64,000 nucleotides of DNA from JBNFVY01 sp049943335 (GTDB lineage Bacteria; Pseudomonadota; Alphaproteobacteria; Rhodobacterales; Rhodobacteraceae): NCBI RefSeq assembly GCF_049943335.1, contig NZ_JBNFVY010000009.1, positions 1 through 64,000 on the forward strand, in the 5' to 3' direction. The position numbers and the translations under genes are program-made. Positions 1 through 8,676 of the stretch are shown here, piece by piece. The notes below the pieces were generated by a model. The model saw only the letters and a list, made by a program, of their open reading frames with translations, ran no database searches and was not told the DNA's origin. Position 1 is the first letter of the stretch, and each line of letters starts with the position of its first letter.

Positions 1-119
1 CCGCGCCCGCCAAGGATCACCCAGCTTTTCCAATCCCCTTCGGGCGGGATCTGGTGATCCATCGCCCAGAAATCGAAAAGGTAGGGCAAGGCCCCCAATG
101 TCTTGGGGGCCTGTTCCAT
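1..119 (-). CDS. GTA phage-like large terminase subunit, N-terminal fragment (cut by window edge)
   Basis: The minus strand carries an open frame running off the left edge. It translates to a segment containing LGALPYLFDFWAMDHQIPPE and then WKSWVILGGRG. This is the typical N-terminus of the Rhodobacterales gene transfer agent large terminase (orfg2), ending just where the Walker A loop (GGRGAGKT in the family) begins. The family protein is the ATPase motor that packs host DNA into GTA particles. The ATG at 119 lies four bases beyond the stop of the upstream small gene, so the two look translationally coupled. Nearby in-frame codons further upstream (FLDEL) also resemble family N-termini, so a rarer start codon cannot be excluded. 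Only about 39 residues are visible, so identity rests on the motif and the neighbour. Confidence 0.72.
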   Translation of the reverse strand, partial: MEQAPKTLGALPYLFDFWAMDHQIPPEGDWKSWVILGGR

Positions 120-123
120 CAGC

Positions 124-465
124 TCATCCAGAAACTTCGTCCTGACCGATATGCGCTGCGAGCAGAGCCAGGCGGAGTTGTACGTCTTCGCGCGCATGGT
201 CGAGGTCGAGCTGTACGCCATTTTGGTCACCTTTGTCTTTGTTCCGTTCGGCTTCGACCCTTGCAATCTTGTCGAGCACCGAAGTCAGGTTTTTGTCGAA
301 ATCCAGAATCTGGCGCGTGATCAGCGGGCAGTCACCGGGATCGGACCGGTGCGCCTGGTCAATTTGCTGATCGAGATACGTCGCAGCGCGCCAAAAGGAT
401 TTATGGGCAACGGCCAGGATCGACGAGCGATCGGCCGCCTCGGGGGGGGTGGGTATTTGTGCCAT
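124..465 (-). CDS. GTA gp1-like small terminase / conserved GTA head gene
   Basis: This 113-residue, charged, largely helical protein lies immediately upstream of the large terminase fragment. Position, size and helical character match orfg1 of the Rhodobacter-type gene transfer agent, whose product is regarded as the small terminase that hands DNA to the motor. The middle (about residues 50-105) is rich in Asp, Glu, Lys, Arg and Leu, consistent with coiled coil. GAGG sits about ten bases before the ATG. It would be the first gene of the GTA structural operon, reading left out of the window. The family call is inferred mainly from synteny; the sequence has no catalytic motif to confirm it. 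Confidence 0.65.
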   Translation of the reverse strand: MAQIPTPPEAADRSSILAVAHKSFWRAATYLDQQIDQAHRSDPGDCPLITRQILDFDKNLTSVLDKIARVEAERNKDKGDQNGVQLDLDHAREDVQLRLALLAAHIGQDEVSG

Positions 466-896
466 GTATGAAGTGCCTCATGCTTTTTTTGCTCCGCATG
501 AGTGACAAGAAAAAAAAGCGGCCCCGGCGCCCCATTGTTTGGGGTCATCCAACAACCGCTCGTCATGTCTTCTAGCTGGGAAAAGGGTGCCGGAATTCCC
601 CCTGCCAGTCAAGAAATCTAACGTAAATCGGGCGTTAACCCCTGCGCGCCGCGCGGCAGATCCGGCGCGCGTTAACTTTTTGCCGCGCGAAAACAATGGC
701 ATTCGCGAAAAGGTTAATGACCCTTGTCGCCATGTTTTTTTGGATGCCCCCCACCGTACGATGGCCCCGCGCCCCGCATTGTGGGTCGCGGGGGGGGGGC
801 GTCAGGGGTTACTGGCAAGGGGGCCCGCCACAGCCGGGCCAGCCGGCCACTACAGGGTGGGCACCACAAGGGCGGGCCGGGCGACGGGGGGAACGC
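466..896. other. 431-bp non-coding leader upstream of the GTA operon
   Basis: No credible gene is seen between mltG and the GTA genes. The stretch contains TTAAC elements at 635-639 and 672-676 and GGTTAA at 712-717, which resemble CtrA half-sites, plus G-runs between 783 and 823 including ten consecutive G at 790-799. It is the natural place for the GTA promoter. Open frames here are GC-driven and overlap mltG without family resemblance. Confidence 0.5.
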
Positions 897-2066
897 CTAT
901 TGCTGGGCGCGTTCGGATTCGATCTGGCGCCAGCGGGCGACGTTCTTGTTGTGCTCGGCCAGCGTTTCGGCAAAGGCGTGTCCGCCGGATCCGTCTGCCA
1001 CGAAGAAAATATAGGGCGTGTCGGCCGGGTTCATCGTCGCCTCGATCGCGGCCAGTGACGGGTTGGCGATGGGCGTCGGCGGCAGGCCGGGGATGATATA
1101 GGTGTTATATGGCGTCTCGCGCGACAGCTCGCTCTGGCGCAGGCCGCGCCCCAGAATGCCCCGCCCGTTGGTGACCCCGTAGATCACCGTCGGATCGGTT
1201 TGCAGGCGCATACCCTGACGCAAACGGTTCACGAAAACGCTGGCCACCTGGCGCCGTTCGTCAGGCAGGCCGGTTTCCTTTTCCACAATGGACGCCATGA
1301 TCAGCGCCTCTTGCGGGCTGTCATAGGGCAGCCCGTCGACCCGGTTCGCCCATGCCTCGGCCAGGCGCTGCGATTGCAGCTCGCTCATGCGGGCGATCAG
1401 GTCCGCGCCTGTGTCGCCGCGCCGGATTTCGTAGTCGCGCGGGGCCAGCGATCCTTCGGGTGGCACCGTGTCGGGCACCCCGTCGACAAAGCCCGAGCTG
1501 CGCAGCCCGTCAATCACCTGCCAGCTGGTGACGCCCGGCACCACGTCCAGGATCAGACGCGTGTCGGCCTGCGCCCGGCGGGTTTCGTATTCGGCCGGGA
1601 TCGCATCGCCCTCGTCGCCGTCCGGGCCGGGGACGAATTCGGCAATTATTACCAGATCATTCGTGGCCGGATCCAGTTCACGCACCTGCACAAGGTTGCG
1701 CCGCACGCCCACCCGCCAGATGATTTCCGTGCCGCAAGTCGACGCGCCGCCGCGGGTCACGATGTCGACGATTTCTTCCATGCTGGCACCTTCAGGCACC
1801 AGAAAAGCCCCGGCCTTGAGCTGGCGGGTCTTGTCGGAATATTCCGCCCCCATGCGGAAAATCGCGCCGCTTGAAATCGCGCCCTGCGCTTCAAGGTCCT
1901 CGGACACGCGGGGCATCGTGCTGCCAGGGGGAACGCGCAGGCAGATCGCCTGATCCAGCGGACCGGCGGACTTATATTGACTCTGCCCCCACAGGATGAC
2001 CCCGCCAAGCACGAACAGCGCTACCACCAACAGCGATAGCGCGTTAGACGCGATGTTGCGCCACAT
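897..2066 (-). CDS. mltG: Endolytic murein transglycosylase MltG
   Basis: This 389-residue protein is anchored by one N-terminal membrane helix (about residues 9-27) with the rest in the periplasm. MltG (YceG family) cuts nascent glycan strands and is thought to set glycan length during peptidoglycan synthesis. The conserved block ASIVEKETGLPDERRQVASV carries the catalytic glutamate, Glu262, followed by FVNRLRQGMRLQTDPTVIYG. Length and motif order match the family. The start codon overlaps the fabF stop by one base (TGATG), so the two are translationally coupled, an arrangement usual in Rhodobacterales. The GTA cluster follows in the same orientation 431 bp downstream. Confidence 0.96.
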   Translation of the reverse strand: MWRNIASNALSLLVVALFVLGGVILWGQSQYKSAGPLDQAICLRVPPGSTMPRVSEDLEAQGAISSGAIFRMGAEYSDKTRQLKAGAFLVPEGASMEEIVDIVTRGGASTCGTEIIWRVGVRRNLVQVRELDPATNDLVIIAEFVPGPDGDEGDAIPAEYETRRAQADTRLILDVVPGVTSWQVIDGLRSSGFVDGVPDTVPPEGSLAPRDYEIRRGDTGADLIARMSELQSQRLAEAWANRVDGLPYDSPQEALIMASIVEKETGLPDERRQVASVFVNRLRQGMRLQTDPTVIYGVTNGRGILGRGLRQSELSRETPYNTYIIPGLPPTPIANPSLAAIEATMNPADTPYIFFVADGSGGHAFAETLAEHNKNVARWRQIESERAQQ

Positions 2067-3325
2067 CAGCTTACTTTCTTGAGCACAAGCGACGCATTGG
2101 TGCCACCAAACCCGAAGGAATTGGACAGGGCCACGTTGATTTCACGCTCGCGCTTGGCATTCGGGGCCAGGTCCAGTTTGGGCTCAAGCGCCGGGTTGTC
2201 CAGGTTGATCGTCGGCGGGGCAACCTGATCGCGGATCGCCAGCGCGCAGAAGATCGCTTCGACCGCGCCGGCCGCGCCCAGCAAGTGACCGATCGACGAC
2301 TTGGTCGAAGACATGGTGGCCCCTGCCGCCGCATCGCCCATCAGACGCTCGACCGCGCCAAGTTCGATCACGTCCGCCATCGTCGATGTGCCATGGGCGT
2401 TGATATAATCGACATCCGCCGGGGTCATGCCCGCCCGGTTCAGCGCCGCCTGCATCGAACGATAGCCGCCATCGCCATCTTCGGACGGAGCGGTGATGTG
2501 ATAGGCGTCGCCCGACAGGCCATAGCCCGCCACTTCGGCATAGATCTTGGCGCCGCGCGCCTTGGCGTGTTCGTATTCTTCCAGCACCACGATGCCCGCG
2601 CCCTCGCCCATGACAAAGCCGTCGCGGTCTTCGTCGTAGGGGCGGCTGGCACCTTGGGGGTCATCTTCGCGCTTGGTCGACAGGGCCTTGCAGGCGTTGA
2701 AACCGGCAATGCCGATTTCGCAGATTGCAGCCTCGGCGCCGCCGGCAACCATGACATCCGCATCGCCCAGCTGGATCAGCCGCGAGGCATCGCCGATGGC
2801 ATGCGCGCCCGTGGAACAGGCCGTCACAACGGCATGGTTGGGGCCCTTGAAACCGTATTTGATGCTGACCTGTCCCGAAATCAGGTTGATCAGCGATCCG
2901 GGGATAAAGAACGGCGACACGCGGCGCGGCCCCTTTTCCTTGATCAACACAGCGGTCTCGGCGATTGACTGCAGCCCGCCGATCCCTGATCCGATCATGA
3001 CCCCCGTGCGCAGGCGATCTTCTTCGTCTTCGGGTTTCCAGTCGGCATCAACCAGCGCCTGCTCGGCGGCCGCAATCCCGAACAGGATGAATTCGTCGAT
3101 CTTGCGCTGCTCTTTCGGCGCCATCCAGTCGTCGGGGTTGAAAGTGGCGTCGGACCCGTCGCCGTAGGGCACTTCGCAGGCATATTTCGTCGTCACGCCG
3201 GACGCATCGAATTTGGTGATCGGCCCCGCCCCGCTTTGCCCGGCCAATAGCCGCGACCACGTCTCTTCGACCCCGCAGGCCAAAGGCGAAACCATTCCCA
3301 ATCCAGTGACGACCACTCGGCGCAT
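2066..3325 (-). CDS. fabF: 3-oxoacyl-ACP synthase II (KAS II)
   Basis: This 419-residue condensing enzyme elongates acyl-ACP with malonyl-ACP in type II fatty-acid synthesis in the cytoplasm. The catalytic triad is visible: Cys170 in VVTACSTGAHAIG, His311 in INAHGTSTMAD and His347 in SIGHLLGAAGAVEA. The C-terminus carries the usual NSFGFGGTNASLV block. Length is normal for FabF. A GGGGGG run precedes the ATG. It lies downstream of acpP but behind the acpP terminator, so it probably has its own promoter in the 425-bp gap. It is coupled to mltG downstream. Confidence 0.97.
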   Translation of the reverse strand: MRRVVVTGLGMVSPLACGVEETWSRLLAGQSGAGPITKFDASGVTTKYACEVPYGDGSDATFNPDDWMAPKEQRKIDEFILFGIAAAEQALVDADWKPEDEEDRLRTGVMIGSGIGGLQSIAETAVLIKEKGPRRVSPFFIPGSLINLISGQVSIKYGFKGPNHAVVTACSTGAHAIGDASRLIQLGDADVMVAGGAEAAICEIGIAGFNACKALSTKREDDPQGASRPYDEDRDGFVMGEGAGIVVLEEYEHAKARGAKIYAEVAGYGLSGDAYHITAPSEDGDGGYRSMQAALNRAGMTPADVDYINAHGTSTMADVIELGAVERLMGDAAAGATMSSTKSSIGHLLGAAGAVEAIFCALAIRDQVAPPTINLDNPALEPKLDLAPNAKREREINVALSNSFGFGGTNASLVLKKVS

Positions 3326-3750
3326 GCTGCTGCCCCCCTTGTTCTTACCTCGCTACTGATTACACGGCATTTGGAACGGGGAAAAGGGGGCAGCGCGCGC
3401 GGATGGCGGGTTTGCGCGCCCAGCGTGCGGTTGTGCGCCTTGAGCCGCCGCGACCTGAGAGGATGAGCGCGCCCCAGTGCATTCGGCGCCGGGTGCGGCG
3501 CGTCTTTGCCGGGCGCCTGTGGAACGGCGCTTGCGGGGGGCTGGGCCGGGCGGGCTGGCCAACGCACCGACCCATCGCACTGACAACCGATGCGTGCACC
3601 GATCGCCATGACCGGGGGACTTGACCCGCGCGCCTGCATAGCGCTCCGGTTGGGCCCTGCACGCTCTGCCGTTCATGGCGTGGGGTCAGGTGCCGGATTG
3701 TGGCTGCACCGGCGCAAACACTGCGCCACGGCCCAAAAAAGAAACGGCCC
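3326..3750. other. 425-bp gene-free stretch between acpP terminator and fabF
   Basis: No frame here shows family resemblance; the open frames present are Arg/Pro/Ala-rich products of high GC. Since the acpP terminator precedes it, it most likely holds the promoter and untranslated leader of fabF-mltG. I see no repeat or RNA motif I can name. Confidence 0.4.
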
Positions 3751-3787
3751 AAAAAGAAACGGCCGCCCTCGATCTCTCGGGGCGGCC
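3751..3787 (-). terminator. Rho-independent terminator after acpP
   Basis: On the minus strand GGCCGCCC and GGGCGGCC form an 8-bp stem (3761-3787), followed by a T-rich run (GTTTCTTTTT, 3751-3760). It lies just downstream of acpP. Confidence 0.85.
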
Positions 3788-3818
3788 ATCAATGGTCTGA
3801 CAAAGGATCAGCGTCGGA

Positions 3819-4052
3819 TCAGGAAGCTTCCTTGATAAACTTCACCGCGTCGCCGAAGGTCTGGATGGTTTCGGCGGCGTCATCGGGAATCTCGATGCCG
3901 AATTCTTCTTCGAACGCCATCACCAGTTCGACCGTGTCCAGCGAATCGGCGCCCAGATCGTCGATGAACGACGCACTTTCGGTGACCTTATCCTCTTCAA
4001 CGCCCAGATGCTCGACGACGATTTTCTTTACGCGATCTGCGATGTCGCTCAT
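3819..4052 (-). CDS. acpP: Acyl carrier protein
   Basis: This 77-residue acidic carrier holds the growing acyl chain on a 4'-phosphopantetheine arm. The attachment serine is Ser37 in the canonical GADSLDTVELVMAFEEEF motif. Length and sequence are typical of bacterial AcpP. A strong GAGGAAG ribosome site precedes the ATG. It sits between fabG and fabF in the usual fabD-fabG-acpP-fabF order, with 267 bp of non-coding DNA upstream that probably contains its own promoter. Confidence 0.98.
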   Translation of the reverse strand: MSDIADRVKKIVVEHLGVEEDKVTESASFIDDLGADSLDTVELVMAFEEEFGIEIPDDAAETIQTFGDAVKFIKEAS

Positions 4053-4319
4053 GGTTCTTCCTCACGTTACCTCGGGGCCTGACGCCCGATTAGACTTGTG
4101 GCCCAGCGGCCGGTGGTTCTGGCCGGGACAAGCGCCCCACGCCTGGACGGCATATTGCGCCCCTTTGATCTGCGCCGCCTATAGCACACTCGCGCGCCGT
4201 GGCAAATGGTTTGTCCGGCATGCACGCAGACCGTGCAGCAGGTGGTATTGCCTGTGCCTGAAACCAAGCGCGGACCCCCAGATCGTCGCATATTTGCGCG
4301 TTTTTGCGCAAGATGCAGA

Positions 4320-5057
4320 TCAGATCATCGCCATGCCGCCGTTCACATGCAACGTGCTGCCGGTCACGTAGCCCGCTTCGGGACTGGACAGGTACAACAC
4401 CGCCGCGGCGATTTCTTCGGGGCTGCCCATGCGGGCGGCCGGGATCTGCTTGTTGATGGCGTCTTTCTGCTCGTCGTTCAGCTTGTCGGTCATTGCAGTG
4501 GCAATAAAGCCCGGCGCCACGCAGTTCACGGTGATCCCGCGGCTGGCGACCTCATAGGCGATCGACTTGGACATGCCGACCATGCCAGCCTTGGACGCGG
4601 CATAGTTCGCCTGCCCCGGATTGCCCGTGGTCCCGACGATGGAGGAGATATTGACGATCCGCCCCCACCGCGCCTTCATCATCCCGCGCATGACCCCGCG
4701 GCACAGCCGCATGGTAGAGGTCAGGTTGACCTCAAGCACCTGGGCCCAATCCTCGTCTGACATGCGCATGAAGATCTGGTCCCGCGTGATGCCAGCGTTG
4801 TTCACCAGCACATCGACCGATCCCATCGCTTCGGCCGCCTGTTTGGGCAGGGCATCGACCGCGTCGGCGTCACTCAGGTTGCACGGCAACACATGCGCGC
4901 GTGCACCCAGCTTGGCCGCCAGATCGTCCAGCGGGCCTTGCCGCGTGCCCGACAGGGCCACCGTGGCCCCAGCCGTATGCAGCGCGACGGCAATCGCCCC
5001 GCCGATCCCGCCCGACGCGCCCGTCACAAGTGCATTCTTTCCGGTCAAATCAAACAT
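4320..5057 (-). CDS. fabG: 3-oxoacyl-ACP reductase
   Basis: This 245-residue short-chain dehydrogenase reduces 3-oxoacyl-ACP with NADPH in fatty-acid elongation. The Rossmann motif TGASGGIG is near residue 12. The NNAG block follows, and the catalytic Ser139, Tyr152 and Lys156 are in NISSI and NYAASKAG. The C-terminus GSTLHVNGGMAMI is the FabG type. It is encoded 108 bp downstream of fabD in the same orientation, and an AGGA ribosome site is present. Confidence 0.97.
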   Translation of the reverse strand: MFDLTGKNALVTGASGGIGGAIAVALHTAGATVALSGTRQGPLDDLAAKLGARAHVLPCNLSDADAVDALPKQAAEAMGSVDVLVNNAGITRDQIFMRMSDEDWAQVLEVNLTSTMRLCRGVMRGMMKARWGRIVNISSIVGTTGNPGQANYAASKAGMVGMSKSIAYEVASRGITVNCVAPGFIATAMTDKLNDEQKDAINKQIPAARMGSPEEIAAAVLYLSSPEAGYVTGSTLHVNGGMAMI

Positions 5058-5165
5058 GTTTCGCAGTCCTGCTTTTCTTGTGTTCCAAAATAGCCCCGGG
5101 TGAAGGGGCCTGACGGGCCCGCAGCGGCAGCATCCCGGCCCCTGCCCCGCTTGTCCCTGTCGCGG

Positions 5166-6095
5166 TCAGCCGGTCACCTTGGCCACGTCTTCGGGTGTGC
5201 CCACCGGGCTGCAGGCGATATCGCGCGCAATACGCCGGATCATGCCCGACAGTGCCTTGCCCGCGCCAATCTCCCAGATCTCGTCCACGCCCTGGGCGGC
5301 CATCCACGCCACGCTTTCGCGCCAACGGACCGACGCGGTGACCTGCTCGACCAGCAGCGCGCGGATCTCATCGGGATCGCTGACAGCGCTGGCACGCACG
5401 TTTGCCACCAGGGGCACGGCGGGCGCCTGGATCTTCACGCCTGCCAAAGCCTCGGCCATCACGTCGGCCGCGGGGGCCATCAATGCACAATGGAACGGGG
5501 CGCTGACCGGCAGCAGCATGGCGCGCTTGGCCCCGGCCGCCTTGGCCAGATCGACCGCGCGCTCAACCGCCGCCTTGTCGCCGGACACCACGACCTGGCT
5601 GGGGTCATTGTCATTGGCCGCCTGGCAGACCTGGCCCTGCGCGGCCTCTTCGGCCACCTTGGTAGCGGTCGCGAAATCCAGACCCAGAAGCGCCGCCATG
5701 GCGCCCTGCCCGACTGGCACGGCCTCTTGCATCGCTTTGCCGCGGGTGCGCAACAGCTGCGCAGTGTCTGCCACGCTCAGCGCGCCGGCCGCACAAAGGG
5801 CCGAATATTCGCCCAGCGAATGGCCTGCGACAAACGCGGCATCTGTGATCTTGACCCCTTCGGCCCCAAGCGCGCGCATCGCGGCCAGTGAGGTTGCCAT
5901 AAGCGCGGGCTGCGCGTTCTGCGTCAGGGTCAGCTTTTCCTGGTCGCCCTCCCAGATCAGGGCCGACAGGCGTTCACCCAAGGCCTCGTCCACCTCGTCG
6001 AACACGGCCTTTGCCGCCGGGTAGGCATCGGCCAGGGCCTTACCCATACCGATCGTCTGCGCACCTTGTCCGGGAAATACGAATGCTCGGCTCAT
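5166..6095 (-). CDS. fabD: Malonyl-CoA:ACP transacylase
   Basis: This 309-residue enzyme loads malonyl groups onto AcpP for fatty-acid synthesis. The start FVFPGQGAQTIGMGKAL is the family signature. The nucleophile is Ser93 in GHSLGEYSAL and the partner is His202 in SAPFHCALM. A strong AGGAGG site stands before the ATG. It heads the fabD-fabG-acpP series and follows a small membrane-protein gene 116 bp upstream. Confidence 0.97.
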   Translation of the reverse strand: MSRAFVFPGQGAQTIGMGKALADAYPAAKAVFDEVDEALGERLSALIWEGDQEKLTLTQNAQPALMATSLAAMRALGAEGVKITDAAFVAGHSLGEYSALCAAGALSVADTAQLLRTRGKAMQEAVPVGQGAMAALLGLDFATATKVAEEAAQGQVCQAANDNDPSQVVVSGDKAAVERAVDLAKAAGAKRAMLLPVSAPFHCALMAPAADVMAEALAGVKIQAPAVPLVANVRASAVSDPDEIRALLVEQVTASVRWRESVAWMAAQGVDEIWEIGAGKALSGMIRRIARDIACSPVGTPEDVAKVTG

Positions 6096-6211
6096 GCCGC
6101 CCCTCCTGCTTTTGCTTTGCAGAACGGTCTAGCCTGTGGCGCGTTTGGGGTAAAGTATGTGCGTGCGTGCGCGCCAATTCGGCCGGGGTTCGGGCAGGGT
6201 TCGGGCAGCCT

Positions 6212-6817
6212 TCAGGCGGCGTCGGCCCGGCGCACGGCACTTGGCGGCGCCACGAGATCGGCTGCAAGCCGGTCCAGCAGGTCTTCCAGTTCGGCTTCGG
6301 GGCCACAGGCCACTTCGATCAGCACTTCGGTATCGCAATAACGCAGGAACAGGCGGCTGGGAACGAACGGGGCGTGGCTGCGATGAATAAACGCGCTGCC
6401 CACTTCGTCGAAATCCATGGCAGTTTGCACCCGGGCCTTGCCGCGCCGGTTGCGTGCCACAAGACGCACCTGACCTTCGACCAGATCGATCTGCACTTCG
6501 GTCGCCAGCCCACGCTGTGCGTACCACATCAACACACCGCCAAGCAGCACAAAAACCAGGGTCGCCCCGGCCTTGATCCCCAGAACCTCTGGCCCTGTGG
6601 TCGCACCGGGCAGGATCCATTGGCCCAGGCCGGCAATGATCAGCATGACCGAAAAGAACAGGCATAGGACCTCAACCACCGACGCGCGGCGGTTCGCAGC
6701 CGAATTGGGAACCAGGATATAGCCCCAATATGTCGACCGCAGCGTGACCGATTTCAACTTTCTTGGTTCGGACTGATATCCGCCCGCCGGTTTCGCTGTC
6801 GTCTGCGCGATGGTCAT
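6212..6817 (-). CDS. Conserved hypothetical membrane protein upstream of fabD
   Basis: This 201-residue protein has two predicted membrane helices (about residues 47-70 and 80-100), with a soluble tail that ends in an acidic helix. I cannot name its function. It lies between fabD (same strand) and the divergent rpsF operon. The layout resembles PH-like or photosynthetic-complex assembly type two-helix proteins (hairpin plus cytoplasmic beta domain), but no motif decides this. A GGAG site precedes the ATG. Base use matches its neighbours, so it looks like a resident lineage-specific gene. Confidence 0.75.
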   Translation of the reverse strand: MTIAQTTAKPAGGYQSEPRKLKSVTLRSTYWGYILVPNSAANRRASVVEVLCLFFSVMLIIAGLGQWILPGATTGPEVLGIKAGATLVFVLLGGVLMWYAQRGLATEVQIDLVEGQVRLVARNRRGKARVQTAMDFDEVGSAFIHRSHAPFVPSRLFLRYCDTEVLIEVACGPEAELEDLLDRLAADLVAPPSAVRRADAA

Positions 6818-7073
6818 GTCCCCTGCTCCTACCTCGTGCCCCCCACGAACACTGGAGTCGAATCCAGGCGAGAATTGGGCCGCCTCGGTGCATTTTCGTG
6901 CCGGCCGTTTCTGGGCGCCAGCGCGCCGCGATCATGGGTTGATCGCCGCCCCGATCCCTGTATAACGCGCGGGTCCATCCGCACTGCATTTGAAACAGCG
7001 CGACCTCTCGTGGTTCGGCCCCGGATGGCATTGGCCGAACCTTTGAAGTGCGCTTGAAAGAACTGGAGCGATC

Positions 7074-7430
7074 ATGCCGCTGTATGAGCATGTCTTTATC
7101 GCGCGTCAGGACCTGTCCAACGCGCAGGCCGAAGGGCTTATCGAACACTTCGGCGCCGTCTTGTCCGACAATGGCGGAAAACTCGTGGATCACGAGTATT
7201 GGGGCGTCAAGACGATGGCCTACAAGATCAACAAGAACCGCAAGGGCCACTATTCCTTCCTGCGCACCGACGCCCCGTCGGAAGCCGTTCAGGAAATGGA
7301 ACGCCTGATGCGCCTGCATGACGACGTGATGCGCGTGCTGACCATCAAGGTCGACGAACACGCCGAAGGCCCGTCGATCCAAATGCAGAAACGTGACGAA
7401 CGCGACGACCGTCGCGGCCGCCGGAACTGA
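7074..7430 (+). CDS. rpsF: 30S ribosomal protein S6
   Basis: This 118-residue protein binds 16S rRNA together with S18 on the platform of the small subunit. The N-terminus MPLYEHVFIARQDLS, the middle DHEYWGVKTMAYKINKNRKG and the C-terminal arginine-rich tail are typical of alphaproteobacterial S6. It is the first gene of the rpsF-rpsR-rplI operon. The 256-bp divergent gap with the membrane-protein gene must contain its promoter. S6:S18 autoregulation through the leader is known in other bacteria; I cannot establish it here by eye. Confidence 0.98.
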   Translation: MPLYEHVFIARQDLSNAQAEGLIEHFGAVLSDNGGKLVDHEYWGVKTMAYKINKNRKGHYSFLRTDAPSEAVQEMERLMRLHDDVMRVLTIKVDEHAEGPSIQMQKRDERDDRRGRRN

Positions 7431-7452
7431 TCTGAAGGAAAGGACCTAAGTC

Positions 7453-7680
7453 ATGGCCGCTAAACCATTTTTTCGCCGTCGCAAAGTGTGCCCCTTCTCG
7501 GGCGATAACGCACCCAAGATCGACTACAAGGACACCCGTCTTTTGCAGCGCTACATTTCCGAGCGTGGCAAGATCGTGCCGTCCCGTATCACCGCCGTTT
7601 CGGCCAAGAAGCAACGCGAACTGGCCCGTGCCATCAAGCGCGCCCGCTTCCTCGCCCTGCTGCCCTACGCCGTGAAGTAA
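7453..7680 (+). CDS. rpsR: 30S ribosomal protein S18
   Basis: This 75-residue basic protein is the S6 partner on the small-subunit platform. The block IDYKDTRLLQRYISERGKIV followed by PSRITAVSAKKQRELARAIK is the S18 signature. Length is normal. The gap after rpsF is 22 bp and includes an AAGGAAAGG ribosome site. Confidence 0.98.
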   Translation: MAAKPFFRRRKVCPFSGDNAPKIDYKDTRLLQRYISERGKIVPSRITAVSAKKQRELARAIKRARFLALLPYAVK

Positions 7681-7691
7681 GGAGAGACCCC

Positions 7692-8321
7692 ATGGATGTC
7701 ATTCTTCTCGAACGTGTGGCCAAGCTGGGCCAGATGGGCGATGTGGTGAAAGTCAAAGAAGGCTACGCCCGCAATTTCCTGTTGCCCCAGAAAAAGGCCC
7801 TGCGCGCCAGCCAGGCCAACATCGACGCCTTTGAAAGTCAAAAGGCCGAACTGGAAGCCCGCAACCTGGATTCCAAGAAAGAAGCCGCAGCGCTGGCCAC
7901 CCGTCTGGATGGTGAAACGCTGGTGGTGATTCGCCAGGCGTCGGACTCTGGGTCGCTCTATGGCTCGGTCACCCCGCGTGACGTGGAAGCCGTGGCCAAG
8001 GAAAACGGCCTGTCGATCGACCGCAAGCAGGTCGTCATCGGTGCGCCGATCAAGGAACTGGGCCTGCGCGACGTGACCATCGTGCTGCACCCGGAAGTGG
8101 AAGCCACGATCGCCCTGAACATTGCCCGCTCCAGCGAAGAAGCTGAATTGCAGGCGCAGGGCAAGTCGATCCAGGAACTGGCCGCCGAAGAGGAAGCCGC
8201 TGCCGATTTCGAGGTGGCCGAACTTTTCGACGACCTCGGCGCTGCTGCGTCCGAAGACGACGATCTGCTGGACACCGCCGACGAAAGCGGCACCAGCGAA
8301 GAGCAGCCCGAAGAAGATTAA
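7692..8321 (+). CDS. rplI: 50S ribosomal protein L9 with extended acidic tail
   Basis: This is a 209-residue protein. The N-terminal RNA-binding domain contains VILLERVAKLGQMGDVVKVK and GYARNFLLPQKKALRAS, with a long helix and the C-terminal domain after it. L9 is usually near 150 residues. Here about 50 extra residues follow, ending in a very acidic, probably disordered tail (EDDDLLDTADESGTSEEQ). Such extensions are common in Rhodobacterales L9. The gene is 11 bp after rpsR with a perfect AAGGAG site and closes the operon at a clear terminator. Confidence 0.97.
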   Translation: MDVILLERVAKLGQMGDVVKVKEGYARNFLLPQKKALRASQANIDAFESQKAELEARNLDSKKEAAALATRLDGETLVVIRQASDSGSLYGSVTPRDVEAVAKENGLSIDRKQVVIGAPIKELGLRDVTIVLHPEVEATIALNIARSSEEAELQAQGKSIQELAAEEEAAADFEVAELFDDLGAAASEDDDLLDTADESGTSEEQPEED

Positions 8322-8343
8322 TCTTCTACGCGCAAGACATGTC

Positions 8344-8377
8344 AAAGGCCGCCCCCCGCTGGGCGGCCTTTTTCTTT
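8344..8377 (+). terminator. Rho-independent terminator after rplI
   Basis: AGGCCGCCC (8346-8354) pairs with GGGCGGCCT (8361-8369) and is followed by a TTTTTC run. It closes the rpsF-rpsR-rplI operon. Confidence 0.9.
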
Positions 8378-8676
8378 GCCGCCACAGGATAGGCCGGTCA
8401 ATCAGTCTGACGCGCCACCTTGGCCATCCCCGCGCCAACGCTGACGCCGACCCGGTGGCGGTGCTTTAGAATACGCGCTCAAGTAATCGAAAAACTGATG
8501 CCGCCTGGCGCGCGTGCCAAAGGCGTAGCGCGCATCATTATCGGTTTGCAGGGTCGGTCCAGAGGTTCCGGGTTTTCACCAGAATGGCGCACAGACCCGC
8601 GCCGATGTCGCCAACGCGGTGGGGGCGCGGTAGCAACCGGCATTCACACCAACCGCGGTTTCCAGCCGTGCGGGGC
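8378..8676. other. Gene-free stretch between rplI terminator and a DUF1330 gene
   Basis: No coding frame of known type was found on either strand. Open frames here are short and compositional. It is the shared downstream region of two convergent genes. Confidence 0.35.

Noticed and set aside
3403..3624. 73-codon frame in the fabF-acpP gap
   Set aside because: Arg/Pro-rich product, no ribosome site, no similarity.
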